Shown: one piece after another, positions 12,516 to 24,128 of the stretch
How the letters are laid out: each line of letters begins with the position of its first letter
Position numbering within the stretch: position 1 is the stretch's first letter
Origin: Apostichopus japonicus
Lineage: Eukaryota; Echinodermata; Holothuroidea; Aspidochirotida; Stichopodidae
Length of the DNA: 64,000 nucleotides
NCBI RefSeq assembly: GCF_037975245.1
Contig: NC_092562.1
Coordinates: 4,022,001-4,086,000, forward strand
Reading direction: 5' to 3'
Made by a program: the position numbers and the translations under genes
The notes under the pieces: model-generated
Database searches by the model: none
What the model was told of the DNA's origin: nothing
The model's input: the letters and a program-made list of their open reading frames with translations, nothing else

Positions 12516-13929
12516 AAAACCGTTGTGATCACGGTCGCAAAAAATAGAGAAAAAATGGTAGTTTGAAGATCAACTGTCGTCACTGGGCCATGCTCACGAG
12601 GAATGCTTTTAGGATACCCACTCGTGGATGTCACCGAAGAATGGAAAACAACAGAATGCAACTTGTGAGATTTACCGATCTAGAACAAATATGGAAGAGA
12701 AAGGGAAGTTGAATTCACAAGGTGGAAAGAGCAAACAGTACTCACAGTACATTCATGCGGTTAATTATAAACCACATGGGTCCTACTGAACTTTACTATG
12801 CATCAAAGTTTACAGTACAAACAATATCTGATTCATTTCACTTCTATACACGTCCCAATGATACCAATATTATTTTGCTTTGCTACTTACAATTTCACAC
12901 GAACAAGTTCTTTTAATGACATGCGCAACATTTCTTCATCAATTTCAACAGAAGTCAAAAGCTAGAACCCTTTTCTTGATACACTTTCATTATTCGACTA
13001 GTTATCATTTATGTTCATTAACAGCTCTGTTTTCTTTTGGCATTTGGTGTTTATATATATGCATTATCTCATCTATTTATTCACATGATCAATAATTTAC
13101 TTGCGTTGCTCTGTCAAGAAAACCTCTGAAATTGATGGCTCAGGGCATCTGTCTAAGCATTATCAATTTTACAGCAGAGTTGTACAGCCTAATGTCAAAG
13201 TGCAGTATATCACTGTAACTGTTGATCTGATACTGAGCTGGGAGGTTTGTTTGTCCAGTGCACCCCCATCAGCCATGCCTTAGATGACAGCATTGGAGAT
13301 GACATCTCTAAGCTACTGTACAGATAAGACCACATTTATATAATGTTCTGCCTATAAAATATTAAATATATGCTTTAACGGTTAACTTCAAAACTGAGAG
13401 TACTATGTAAGTTCCTCTTTAATGAATATTGGATTTCACTTTTAATTAATATTATAAATGTTCATCATTGATATTGTATGGTAGTAGTGAAGGAGCAATA
13501 TACATCAACGGTGCACATTAATTTTTGTTTTCGAATAGGTTTCTGTTGACATTTTACTTGTAATCATAAAGTTTGGGATGGTTTTAAGGTCCCTGAGAGC
13601 CATAAACTGCTTTAAAAAGCCTTTTCAAAAATATTAAAATCAGTTATGAGAAAATTCAGGTTCATGATGCAATTAATTTGGTTTCCTTTAATAGGTTAAG
13701 ATTTCTCTTTTCATTTTTTACTTTTACTAATTTTAATTATAGCTTGGGAAGATTTTATCATCCCTAACAACCATAAATTACTTTTAAAAGGATGTGTAAG
13801 ACATTAACTAATCGCAAGCAGTAACTATATAAGGTAGCTGAATGGATGGGAAGAACACATTAAACAGCATATAGTGTGTCTGCACTTGGCACATAACTCC
13901 CCATCATTCAAGTACTGTGTGGGACTGTG

Positions 13930-14660
13930 CTTGGAACTATATATTAATGCCTGTATTCTGTATGGAGATTTGATTACCTACAGTATCTTTAACAGTCTTC
14001 TCACATGGTATGCATGCTGGTATTGTGTTTGGTATAGATGGGTAACTCCTGTTATGCACATACATAAATGGATATGAACAATCTCCTCCCGTATATGCTG
14101 GGATTGTGTATGGTACATGGGCAACTCCTGTTATGCATGTATACATATAGGGATATGAACAATCTCCCCCTTTTAATATAATGCTGGGGTTGTGTTTGTT
14201 ATATATGGGTAACTCCTATTATGCACATATTTCACACGAAACAACAAACCATATGATTAGCATAATCACCTCACCTACTGTATATGTTGTGGTTGTGTTT
14301 GATATAAGGGCAACTCCTGTTTATGCACATCAGGCGCGTAGCCAAGGGGGGGGAAGGGGGCAGCCCCCCCCTTGAGCATATTTTTAATTTTTTTTTTAAT
14401 GTTTTTATGATATTGCTAGTATTTTCAAAAGAGAAAATGCTAAGATGCAACTTACAAGGCCTGGGAAGTGCCATTTCCAGCAATCTGGGAGGCATTTACA
14501 GCCAAAATTTTCTTGTACGCTTCGCGCCAACCATGGTGGCGCTACGCTTAGATAGTTTGCAATGCCGATTCTACAGTTTCGCCCCTCCCTTGGCAAATTC
14601 CTGGCTACGCGCCTGATGCACATGTATACATATCTATGGATATGATTAGAACAATAGTGC
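13930..14660. repeat. Tandem array of diverged units of about 80-110 bp, interrupted by a hAT-like insertion
   Basis: Four to five units share GGTAACTCCTGTTATGCACAT or close variants, then TATGAACAATCTCC and a GGxxTTGTGTTTGxTATA part. The last unit is split after ATGCACAT by the element at 14331-14615; removing it and one target copy restores the unit (GTATACATAT, GGATATGA follow directly). Confidence 0.8.
14331..14615. mobile_element. hAT-like miniature inverted-repeat element with 8-bp target duplication
   Basis: A 285-bp non-coding element with terminal inverted repeats CAGGCGCGTAGCCA and TGGCTACGCGCCTG, perfectly complementary over 14 bases. It is flanked by ATGCACAT on both sides (14323-14330 and 14616-14623). 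An 8-bp duplication and CA...TG ends are typical of the hAT superfamily. It has a G-run near the left end, an A/T core and an internal block (GAAGTGCCATTTCC, CAAAATTTTCTTGTACGC, ATGGTGGCGCT) also seen at 31565-31655 in an RCL1 intron. No transposase is encoded, so it must move using an enzyme from elsewhere. Confidence 0.9.
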
Positions 14661-15410
14661 AACTATCATGCAAAAGTTATTAATCTCTAGAGGAAAAATA
14701 ATGGAAGCATGCTAAAAATAGAGTTTTATTTTTATACTCTATATATCTACTGTACATGGAAAAGTTTAAGGATTTTTAGATGTAAGCTGTGTACACAATA
14801 ATTTGCACATGAATATATCTGTCAGTATATATGCTGGCATATTGTATGGTATTGCAATACTTGGAGACTGCATGGCATAATTGAACACTTTATTAAAAAT
14901 TTGCTGGTAATAATTTTAGTTGATTGGTGGTTGTTCAATTCAGTGTAGTCTACTGGGAAGATTAATAACATTATCTACTGTGAGGGTACTGTACCAATTA
15001 GTTCAGATAAGATTTTACAGGATTTAACAGACTTCTTAAAGAGGCACTATTTAGAGCCAAATTACATTTTGGCCAAAAGCCCTACTTGATTGCTACGTAC
15101 CTAACATTAGTTTGTAACACTGTGAGAAATATACTGTACTAGCTCATGTAGTCAACTTTCATTCAAGTTTTGAAATAGAACAGTTTTATAAATTGCTAAT
15201 TTGATGGGGGGGGGGGTTTTTTTTGCTTTAAATTGTAAGTTTGAAAAAGGCAGCTGGGGTTAATTAAATGTTTCTTTAAGATTAAATAAGAATCACTACT
15301 CATAGTCCTGTAATTTATCCCATACCATACTAATATGACAATTTTCCAATTTTTAATTTTTTGTGTGTCACATTCTATCTTTAGACATAAAATCTAGAAT
15401 CCATAACTAA

Positions 15411-15780
15411 CAGTGGCGTAGGAAGGTACTTTTGAGTGGGGGGGCTGAAGACTGATGGCTGGCCTGGGGGAGGGGTCTAAGGGGAGGGGGTGTCCCCCTC
15501 CCCCTTTGGATTTTTTTTTGCATTTCCAGGTGGCCTCAGATGCAATTTGGTGCAATATAGCACACTTCAACCCACCCACTCCATTTTGTATATAATTTTG
15601 CATTTTCACCTGGCCTTAGATGCAATTTGGTGCTCCAAATGAGATTATTTTCTCATTTGGAAATGAAAAAGGTGTTTTCTGACTTGCGAAGCGGGGGGGC
15701 GGAATGATACTTCCGCCCCTCCATATTTTTCACTGGGGGGCTGGTGCCCCCCAGCCCCCCCCCCGGTTCCTACGCCCTTG
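15411..15780. mobile_element. hAT-like miniature element, 370 bp, with 8-bp target duplication
   Basis: Ends are CAGTGGCGTAGGAA on the left and TTCCTACGCCCTTG on the right (14-bp inverted repeats with two mismatches). The flanks are ATAACTAA at 15403-15410 and 15781-15788, a perfect 8-bp target duplication. The interior has long G and C runs and the blocks GATGCAATTTGGTGCAATAT and CTCATTTGGAAATG. It is the same family as 22663-22961, in the opposite orientation, and carries about 60 bases of G/C-rich sequence absent from that copy. Confidence 0.9.
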
Positions 15781-18700
15781 ATAACTAAGATATTGCACTG
15801 GTTTTCAGTTCTCTCCATGCAACACAAGAAAATTAAGCCAAAGAGAAAGATGGCTTGTAAATATTTTTGTAGATGTACAAACCTTACTCTATGATGAATG
15901 TATACATATTTTACTTACATACAAATGTTTGTTATTTGCTGGAAAATAAATTGAATAAATGAAGATATTAGTAATGTATTGGAAGATTAACAAAATTGCA
16001 TATTTATTCCCAAATAATGGGGACATTTAAGATAATTAGATGCCACAGCAAGAATTAAATGATATGTTCTACGAGTAACATTAAATAAAATTTTACACAA
16101 TTAACCTATTTGATTTTATCCAAACATTCATTTTGTGTCATTTTTTGGGAGTGGAATGGGGTGGGTTGGTGGGAAAGGGGATGGAACAAATATAGATATT
16201 TTACTGGTAATTACACAGATTACAGAAACATTCCTTGATTAAAAGGCAAAAAAAATTACAAAGGTAATCATACTAATTAAAACAGGGGCTAGAGATAAAC
16301 ATGGCTTTCCAATTCAAGCATGTGACATACTAAATATATATAATGTAATATATGTAAACACATTGAGAAAGCAATGAGTTAAGACAACCAGCTTTTTCCT
16401 GAGTAATATATGAAAAATTAAGCTAATATATTAGCTCAATACAAACTGCAAAAGTAACATACAAGGTATAACCATTGCAGGGCAACTTATCCAATATTGT
16501 ACAGCAAAAAAAATACTCTTCAGTTCAAGTACTAAGATTTAATAGCATATTTGTATAGCAAAATGCTGTCCAAGATGTACCGCTTATTACAAACGAACTA
16601 TATCATGTTTTACAGCTACTTCAATACCTCTGCAAATGTGAAAACAAAATTTTTCCCTGCATTAGAACAGTACAGTATAAACTTCTTTTACATATCATGA
16701 TAGATTAAGTTAATTACTGACTGTAGCCTGCTAAATTCTTTGGCAAAACTACTACGATAATAGTATGGTAATTATATGCATATACCTACTGCATGTACAC
16801 CTAGACAATCTAGTACTAATAGAAGGCATACATGTATGTCTGCAATTTTTTAACCTACTGAACACTAACGTTTGGGCCTATACCCATCCATATTCATACA
16901 TCAATAGTACATTCTGAGAAAATAGAAACTACACTCCCTTTGCATTTTACACATCGTTTAACCACAACCACGAAATTGATTGTTCATACAATATGATTTT
17001 AAGTCTTAGATTGGCAGGTGAGGAAATTTACACATGATTAAGCAAACATAAGTTGTGAACTTGTGAACTACTGGCAAGATTCTAGCTAACATTTACTATT
17101 AAGCCTAGGCCTAATTCATGAAGTGTATCCTTTACTTCTCTTCAACAACAAGAGTGAACAAACAACGTTATTCGAAGATGGTTTAGGCATACCATTGTTC
17201 GGAATACTATTAGTAGGGTCCCCCACTCCCATCCCCCTCCCCTATACGGTGTCGTTATGCACCACACCTAACAATATTACAACAAGAGTCCAATCCCGTA
17301 ACATAACAACTCGAAACTCACCACCACACATTGTAACGCGCTCACTCTCTCTCCAAAATAAAAATCTAATTCGTGAATGAATTACCTTTCAATGTAACTA
17401 AATCTTGTCAAAATACCCATGACAAGGATTACCAAAGATTTTTGAACATCAAAACAGAATATAAAATTTATTCCGAGAGATATATTCCGTTCGTCTGTTC
17501 GTACGTACAGCCTGGTCCCGCCTCTCAATATAGTAAAATACCCTTGGAATATCCTCTGGTACGTGGTTTGTAAATAGTACGTACTGATCTGTGTACTTGA
17601 ACTAGTGTAGTATTAGTCCGCCAGCAGTAGTAATATTATGTCTGTTTACTACGTGCGTAACTGAGCCTGCGCAAACGGACACTGGAAATTTCTGTTTACA
17701 ACTGTGTAAATTGAACATATACGGTAGCGCATAAGAGACACTTTAAACCACGTAGACGAAAGGCAAAAAGTGTTATAAAAGGGTGCGCATGCAGATTACG
17801 CCGCCCAATACCCCCCCCCCCTCCCCAAACCTCCCTTTCATATCTCAAGCCGTTTTAACATTTGTATAATAATTTATGTAGAAAAGGGTATAGGAAAGGT
17901 TTAAAACGGCTCGTCGTACATTTTACGTTGGACAGGAGCTACCCACTTTCTTTTTATATTAAAGTTACACATTGTTTAATGCTATCGATGCACATATTAA
18001 TGTTGAATGTCGGGTAACAAAGGTTTTTGACTACTATTGAGGAGCAAAATTATTTTTTCGTAACGATTATTGGATGTCACTTTATATACAACAAGGACTA
18101 AATGTTGATAGAATATATACGTTTTATGAGAAAGAAATAATTTTGAAGTTATTAACAAATCATGAATAAACCTTAAATCTGCCAGAATTGTATATATACG
18201 TACCTCGTTGAAGACACAGCGATATGAAAAGAGGAGTTGAGCCTGCTACATCGATGTATAAACCATCATTCATTCACTGGAAAACCAAATTTTCACAAAG
18301 CACCTTTACGAATAGATGTTGATTGAAAATGAATAAATACCAATATGGTAAATACTTCAGTCACGGAGTACGGTGTATTTGATGTGCCATTTTGAACTAT
18401 GCATGCATACAGTTTACCGTGTATCCTATGACTACGCGTTCATAGTTATTAATAGAACTGACGTGTCTATGTTGGTAGCTATAGCACGTAAGCATTTCAA
18501 GCCGTACTTAGTCTAAATAGACCAGTATGCCTCCTCGTGATTTAAGAGCTTCCTCGAGAGTTGTGTAATGATATACATCATAAGTGAATTGTTCAAAGAA
18601 AGATGGTCGTATATCTGGAGGGGTATCAATATCATGGACTGGAGTTGAAAGTGGATCAAGATGTTTGGTTTCGACGGTCTTGCCCAAGCTTTATCTAGCT

Positions 18701-20074
18701 GTCTATAAGGTGGCTTTCCTTAAAAAAGTACTAGGCCCTTTTCAGTATCAACTGACTGAATATATCGTTCAAATTGAATGTCGAAACGCGCCTTATATTA
18801 ACTTATAATCAGAGTTTGGCTTAGAACTGGAATATGGATAGCATTCATGGAAAATTCATTTCAATGAATTAAAACAACATCACGTGCACTTCATTCTCAT
18901 ATATCCTTCACCAAAAAAAAAGAACATTTCCTATGGATCTATCCAAGCTACGATATACGGATAAATGGGTGATCAGAACATATGCTACATATCCAGCATA
19001 ATCTCAAGTCTCAAATATCATCAGTAATGATTTGTAGATGCGAGACTGTAGGCGGTCAAACTCGATCAAAGGTGGTCATTGCGGCATGCAACTATATGGA
19101 GTTGCCTAAATGCCGCTATCAATATTTTATCAAAATATGCTAGAAGTATACAGTAATATATTCTCTCATGCTCAAATGTCCAGAATCATATTACAGCTCC
19201 CCACCCCCTCCGCGCCCTCCGAGACATTCCCATTTCAGCCCCCCCCCCCCAACATATAAAATCAAATAAAAGCAGTTATTAGCCCAACCTTGCGAATAAA
19301 ATCACTGTAGACATAATTACACCTAATTTATCGCCTAAATATGTCATAGAATCCGTGATTTCACATCTAAAATTTCCCTTTGCACCAGACAGCTAAACCA
19401 TATGGGAGTCGTTTTCAACCCGCCCTATGCCACCCCATCCCTGATCCGCTCCGGCCTCTCTTCCCTTCAAAGCACTTTTCCTCATCCACGGTCTGGGAAT
19501 TATTTTGAGGATATGCATGTGCAGTCTGCTGGAAATATTTGGAAGACAAATAACAATTTACTAATCACGTGATTAATTGTAGCCAATACGTAAATTCAAG
19601 CTTCAGCTTCGTAAACAGTGGCCGGTTGGTACTACCACGTTGTCTTACTCGTGATAAATTCGTGAACCATATCTGCTATAGAGATGCCTTAATTTTGAAT
19701 ACTATGTATTACCAAACTTCGCTCCTTATTTCTCTATATAAACGACTTTAACTTTAATTTTGACAATTTATGTATAAAAGACTTAGTATAATAGGCATCC
19801 TCCAATTATAAAGGGAATATCACCATATTGTGACATTTCCAAAACGATAAAATAGGCTATATAATACTTTACCTATAGAAACTGTTCAATGAATGTTACA
19901 CAATTGTTGTCCTTTAATTGATTGATTTATTAGTTTTTGTATTACATTCCACCATATTGAATAGTCACGATATATGAAAAACGTGAGTTACCAATCTTTG
20001 CATGTCTGATCTATATATTTTCATGAAGAACTCGGTTCTTGTATACCATGACATATAGGCTATATATAGTATAG

Positions 20075-20231
20075 TTTTTTTTTAAGGAAAAGTCCCCCAG
20101 GAAAGAACCTGGGCACGAAAACCAAACAACCCAACAACTGATCCGCTCTCAACCCCAGTCCCCTTGCATCGGGACTGTGACTGTGTGATCATCGTCAGGT
20201 TCTTTCCTGGGCGACTTTTCCTTAAAAAAAA
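20075..20231. mobile_element. Foldback / MITE element with about 36-bp terminal inverted repeats
   Basis: The left arm 20075-20111 (T-run, AAGGAAAAGTCCCCCAGG, AAAGAACCTG) is matched by an inverted right arm 20196-20231 with a single clear mismatch (CCCCC versus CGCCC) plus a length difference in the T/A run. The 84-bp centre contains CTGATCCGCTCTCAACCCC and GACTGTGACTGTGTGATCATC. There is no coding capacity. A decayed relative lies at 7500-7686. The superfamily is unclear because I could not see a convincing target duplication. Confidence 0.85.
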
Positions 20232-20309
20232 GACACAACGTAGACCACTTATAACCCACCAAAACCCACTCCACCTCGCTAAAATATTCGTTCATGTTAT
20301 CTTTACATC

Positions 20310-20440
20310 TATGTGTAAAAGTAAGTTGTCCTGACATTTCAATCCTATAGCAGGATCTTCTTCAGAGGCTTAATGACAAGTAACAGAAACATAACGGACA
20401 AAAACACGCACAGAATACAGACAGGTTAATGAGCAGGGTG
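20310..20440. repeat. Dispersed repeat, copy 1 of 2 in the window
   Basis: The sequence from AGTAAGTTG through AGCAGGATCTTCTTCAGAG to CACGCACAGAATACAGACAG and GGTTAATGAGCAG recurs at about 63690-63820 with moderate divergence and in the same orientation. It is probably a fragment of a larger retroelement or other dispersed family; the class could not be assigned by eye. Confidence 0.75.
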
Positions 20441-21039
20441 AACACAAAGAGATATATGTAAGGGAATTAGTAGACATCTAGGGAGGACTGGAGGCGGGAA
20501 AGTAGAGGAGCTGGAAGGGTGTGTCGTGACGCCAAAGGTAACCCTGTTTTGTGTTTGTCAAGAATCATAATCAGTCTATTTGGCGGTATAGCCTACTTTA
20601 ATAACCTACTTTTATAGCCTACTTTGTCAGTTGTGAGAGATGACTCATACCAATTCAGTGCGTACTTGAACAGGATTTGGGACTGTCATTAAAATTAGTT
20701 TGGAGCTTACAAAAGTTATACATCATGCATGGTGGATGACTGGTATTTTGTAGACACCTCCCTTTTATGATGTCATATAAGTGACGAAATCCCCGGAACC
20801 ATCAACAAGCAGTTGCAATACATCGAATACCATGGAAACGGCAAATATATCATATACTTCATTAAAACAAAGCAAATATTGTAAAACCATTTATTTGTAG
20901 TAACGTAATTGGACATTGCACTTGAGTAGGCTTTTGCATTATCCGTCAAAAGAAATAACTGTCTTTTGTGGTATAGCCTATACTCTGTGTGCATACGGTA
21001 TTGGCCCAGTCTGTGTCGTTGTTGGAGGGGATGTACCTA

Positions 21040-21250
21040 TATGAAGGACCATATAGGCGAATGAAGGATTTCATACAGGAAGCGGCGACTCCCATTAAGA
21101 GGGTCTGGGGGCGTGTATATATATATGTAAGGGTAATGAGTTGGAAAATCCAGATCAGTGAAAAACCTTCCAGTCTCCAGAGGGATTCGAACCCGGGCCT
21201 CCCGCTTTATATTGCCATTTCGATGCGATGAACTTATGCCCCGAGTAGTG
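21040..21250 (-). repeat. tRNA-derived SINE
   Basis: On the minus strand the block GGTTCGAATCC is a near-perfect RNA polymerase III B box, preceded by GGGAGGCCC. The tRNA-like head is followed by a unique tail (CTGGAAGGTTTTTCACTG) and a TA-rich end. The stems do not form a full cloverleaf, so it is a SINE and not a tRNA gene. Confidence 0.6.
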
Positions 21251-21255
21251 AAGCT

Positions 21256-21256
<1 letters not shown>

Positions 21257-21292
<36 letters not shown>

Positions 21293-21302
21293 TATATATA
21301 TA
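21257..21302. repeat. (TA)n microsatellite
   Basis: A nearly pure TA dinucleotide run with one AAA interruption, adjacent to the SINE at 21040-21250. Confidence 0.9.
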
Positions 21303-21956
21303 AAATAACTAGGACAAGTTGTCACTGCTCAGTATTGTAGCTGTGATCTACGTCACAGTAAAGAGTTCCCACTGTCATTTGAGGGGACCGCCCTATACGT
21401 AACATTTGAGGTGAAATTCATTTACAGTGTTACCTATATGACTGAGAATGGTTTCCGATAAACCTTGTAAACAAAGATATTATAGCTTGAAACAAAGCAG
21501 AAATTCCCAAATCATCAAGGTTCCTGACTCTGGCGCAAAGACCCTCCCAATGGTATGAAGAAGAAGAGGAGGAGCGAATATTCACGAGCGGGCATAGAGA
21601 AACTGGTAAACTTGCCGAATCTAGAATATATTGAGAGATTTTCGGTTCTGTTTGGACGATCCTGAGTAGGCAGATGTTAGCAGGCAATATTCTCTTCATT
21701 GATTTATCTCTTAAGTATCACATGACGGTATTAAAACAAACAGAATACAAACAGTGTAAATACATTAAGATTACAGTCATGAAAGACTCGTGACTGCGTT
21801 ATGTGGATCTAAACTGTAATTTAGAGTACTGAAATTCTTTAATTATTAACTATTTACACATATCTATAAATAGGTGTGACGGATCTTACAGTCAGCAAAT
21901 AATTAAGATAAAAAACAAACAAAATACAGCAATTACGATATAGAAAGCAAAATGGT

Positions 21957-22586
21957 AAAATTTCGGGGTGTAACTAAAACGAATGACAATTGCGTTACAC
22001 ATAACGAATGACAATATGTTGTACACACTAAAAAAAATGCGTTGACTAAAACGAATGACAGTAATGACAGCACAGACATTTGCTTCAACCGGATATCACA
22101 GTTCAGACTTCGTGGGTAAGTACGGACAAGATAAAAACGCACCTTATAGTCTGATTTTGAAAAGTAAATTTAACGTCATTTTTCCGATATTAATTGTTAG
22201 AAACTAACAATACTATAATCTTGAAACGGCTTCAGTTATCTTTTTATATAAATCTACAGAGGTAAAAAGCACAGCACTCAAGCGCATTCTCACACAAACA
22301 CTTTCCCTGTGGTTTCTATCCGTAAATTACACCAAAACCCTGCAACCACGTTATATGCGATTTTCCTCAAATCATTTTTGCGCAGAAAACCAATAACCGC
22401 ATTTAATCCACTCCGTTAATCATTCCATCTCTTCCCAATACTGTCCTTCGTTGTCATTCGGTGTCATTCGTTGTCATTCGCCTTCATTCGTTGTCATTCG
22501 CATATGATAATTAACCCTGTACAAAGTCAATTGTCATTCGGTCATTCGCTGTCATTCGTTTTAGTTTGTCCCAAATTTCGGTGTAA
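21957..22586. mobile_element. Unclassified 0.6 kb element with inverted ends CTAAAACGAATGACA and many internal ACGAATGACA repeats
   Basis: CTAAAACGAATGACA at 21974-21988 is matched by its exact reverse complement at 22550-22564. Extra copies of ACGAATGACA follow the left end, and many TGTCATTCG copies precede the right end (22449-22560), so repeats point inward from both ends. Just outside lie near-identical direct repeats AAATTTCGG(GG)TGTAA on the left (from 21957) and AAATTTCGGTGTAA on the right (to 22586), which could be a long target duplication. The interior (22100-22440) encodes nothing recognisable. Confidence 0.65.
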
Positions 22587-22662
22587 CGCACATCAAGACA
22601 TATTTACAACAGGATTCAGGTGAGAGCAGGCGCGAGCGGTAGACAGGATTGTAAGTTAAAAT

Positions 22663-22961
22663 CAAGGGCGTAGCCCCCCAGTGAAAAATATGGTGGGGCG
22701 GAAGTATCATTCCGCCCCCCCCACCCCCCCCCCCCCGCTTCGCAAGTCAGAAAACCCCTTTTCCATTTCCAAATGAGAAAAAAATCTCATTTGGAGCACC
22801 AAATTGCATCTAAGGCCAGGTGAAAATTCGAAATTATTTACAAAATGGAGTGGGTGTTGAAGTGTGCTATATTGCACCAAATTACATCAGAGGCCACCTG
22901 GAAATGCAAGTCTTCAGCCCCCCCCCCCCCCCCCACTCAAAAGTACCTTCCTACGCCACTG
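22663..22961. mobile_element. hAT-like miniature element, inverted relative of 15411-15780
   Basis: Ends are CAAGGGCGTAGCC and TTCCTACGCCACTG. The flanks are AGTTAAAAT on the left and AGTTAAAT on the right, an 8-bp target duplication with one base inserted. Read on the minus strand, the interior follows the 15411-15780 element block by block, with a shortened G/C-rich segment and an expanded C run. Confidence 0.85.
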
Positions 22962-23790
22962 AGTTAAATGAAGAAAATGGTTTTAAACTTTGAAATCGTC
23001 TCCTTGTTTCGTAGAGATTTCTTCCTACATATGTTCCTCATTATTGATAACGTTACGATTTACATATAACAGTGGTGAGAGAACCGTGCAGACTACTGTA
23101 CTCACTATAGCACTAGAAACCGATACATATAGAAGGTGAAAAAACAAACTGCTTATTTAGGAGGTGAAGATTGATTCCGACGGAAGTTGGGCAAAACATA
23201 CAGCACCTTCATAACAGTACGAAGACAAACTACCGATAGAGTAAGCTGCATAATAAACAATATGGATGCCAATAAAAGCCATATGTGTTGTTGTTGTACT
23301 GTTTTCGTGATTTGACACATCACCTTTGTCTTTTCTTGAAAAAGTTTTTGTAGACAGTGATGGCTTAAGACGTAGCACATTTGCAGAAAGTATTCCATAC
23401 ATTTGGGCAGAATGAGTAAAACAAAAGGTTAACTTAATAACAACACGAGATAACTGAATAATTGGGTCAACTCTTAACTTGTCACAAACCCTTACATCTT
23501 GGAAACTCTAGGGCTTCTCTAAATCGGTGGCAGTAATAACGGGTATGACGTTGTTCGGATTGCTTTAAATTGTGCTGTTGTTTATACTTAGTGACACAGC
23601 ATGAGTTTAAAGAAACTCAACAATTTAAAGGATCAATAAATGACCCTCCGATATATTATCCTCCCCCCCCCCACCCCAGAGATCAACCGAATGAATATAT
23701 GCTCTTCAAACTGGGCATTGGTTGCTGGGGTTTCTTACACTACACGTGTGGTATTCTCTTGCTAACCCCAACCAAGTCAATCATCAGGAA

Positions 23791-24128
23791 CTTGGACATG
23801 AATATGGTGCCGTTATCAAGCTGGACACCATGAGTATGGTGTTATTACCGATCTGGACACCATGAATATGGTATCATAATCAACCTAGACATCATGTGTA
23901 TGGTGCTGCCACCAACTTGAACACCATGAGTATGGTACCATCACTAACCTGGCACCAGGAGTATGGTGCCATTACCAACTTGGACACCATGAGTATGGTA
24001 CCATCACTAACCTGGCACCACGAGTATGGTGCCATAACCGACTTGGACACCATCAGTATGGTACCATCGCTAACCTGGCACCATGAGTATGGTGCCATTA
24101 CCAACCTGGACACCATGAACACGGTGAA
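23791..24128. repeat. Minisatellite, 31-32 bp unit, about 10-11 copies
   Basis: The unit contains CACCATGAGTATGGT followed by GCCATTACCAACxTGG. Alternate units differ (GGACACC versus GGCACC), giving a higher-order period of about 62-63. Because the unit carries ATG and few stops, frames stay open on both strands, but this is repeat structure and not a gene. Confidence 0.85.
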
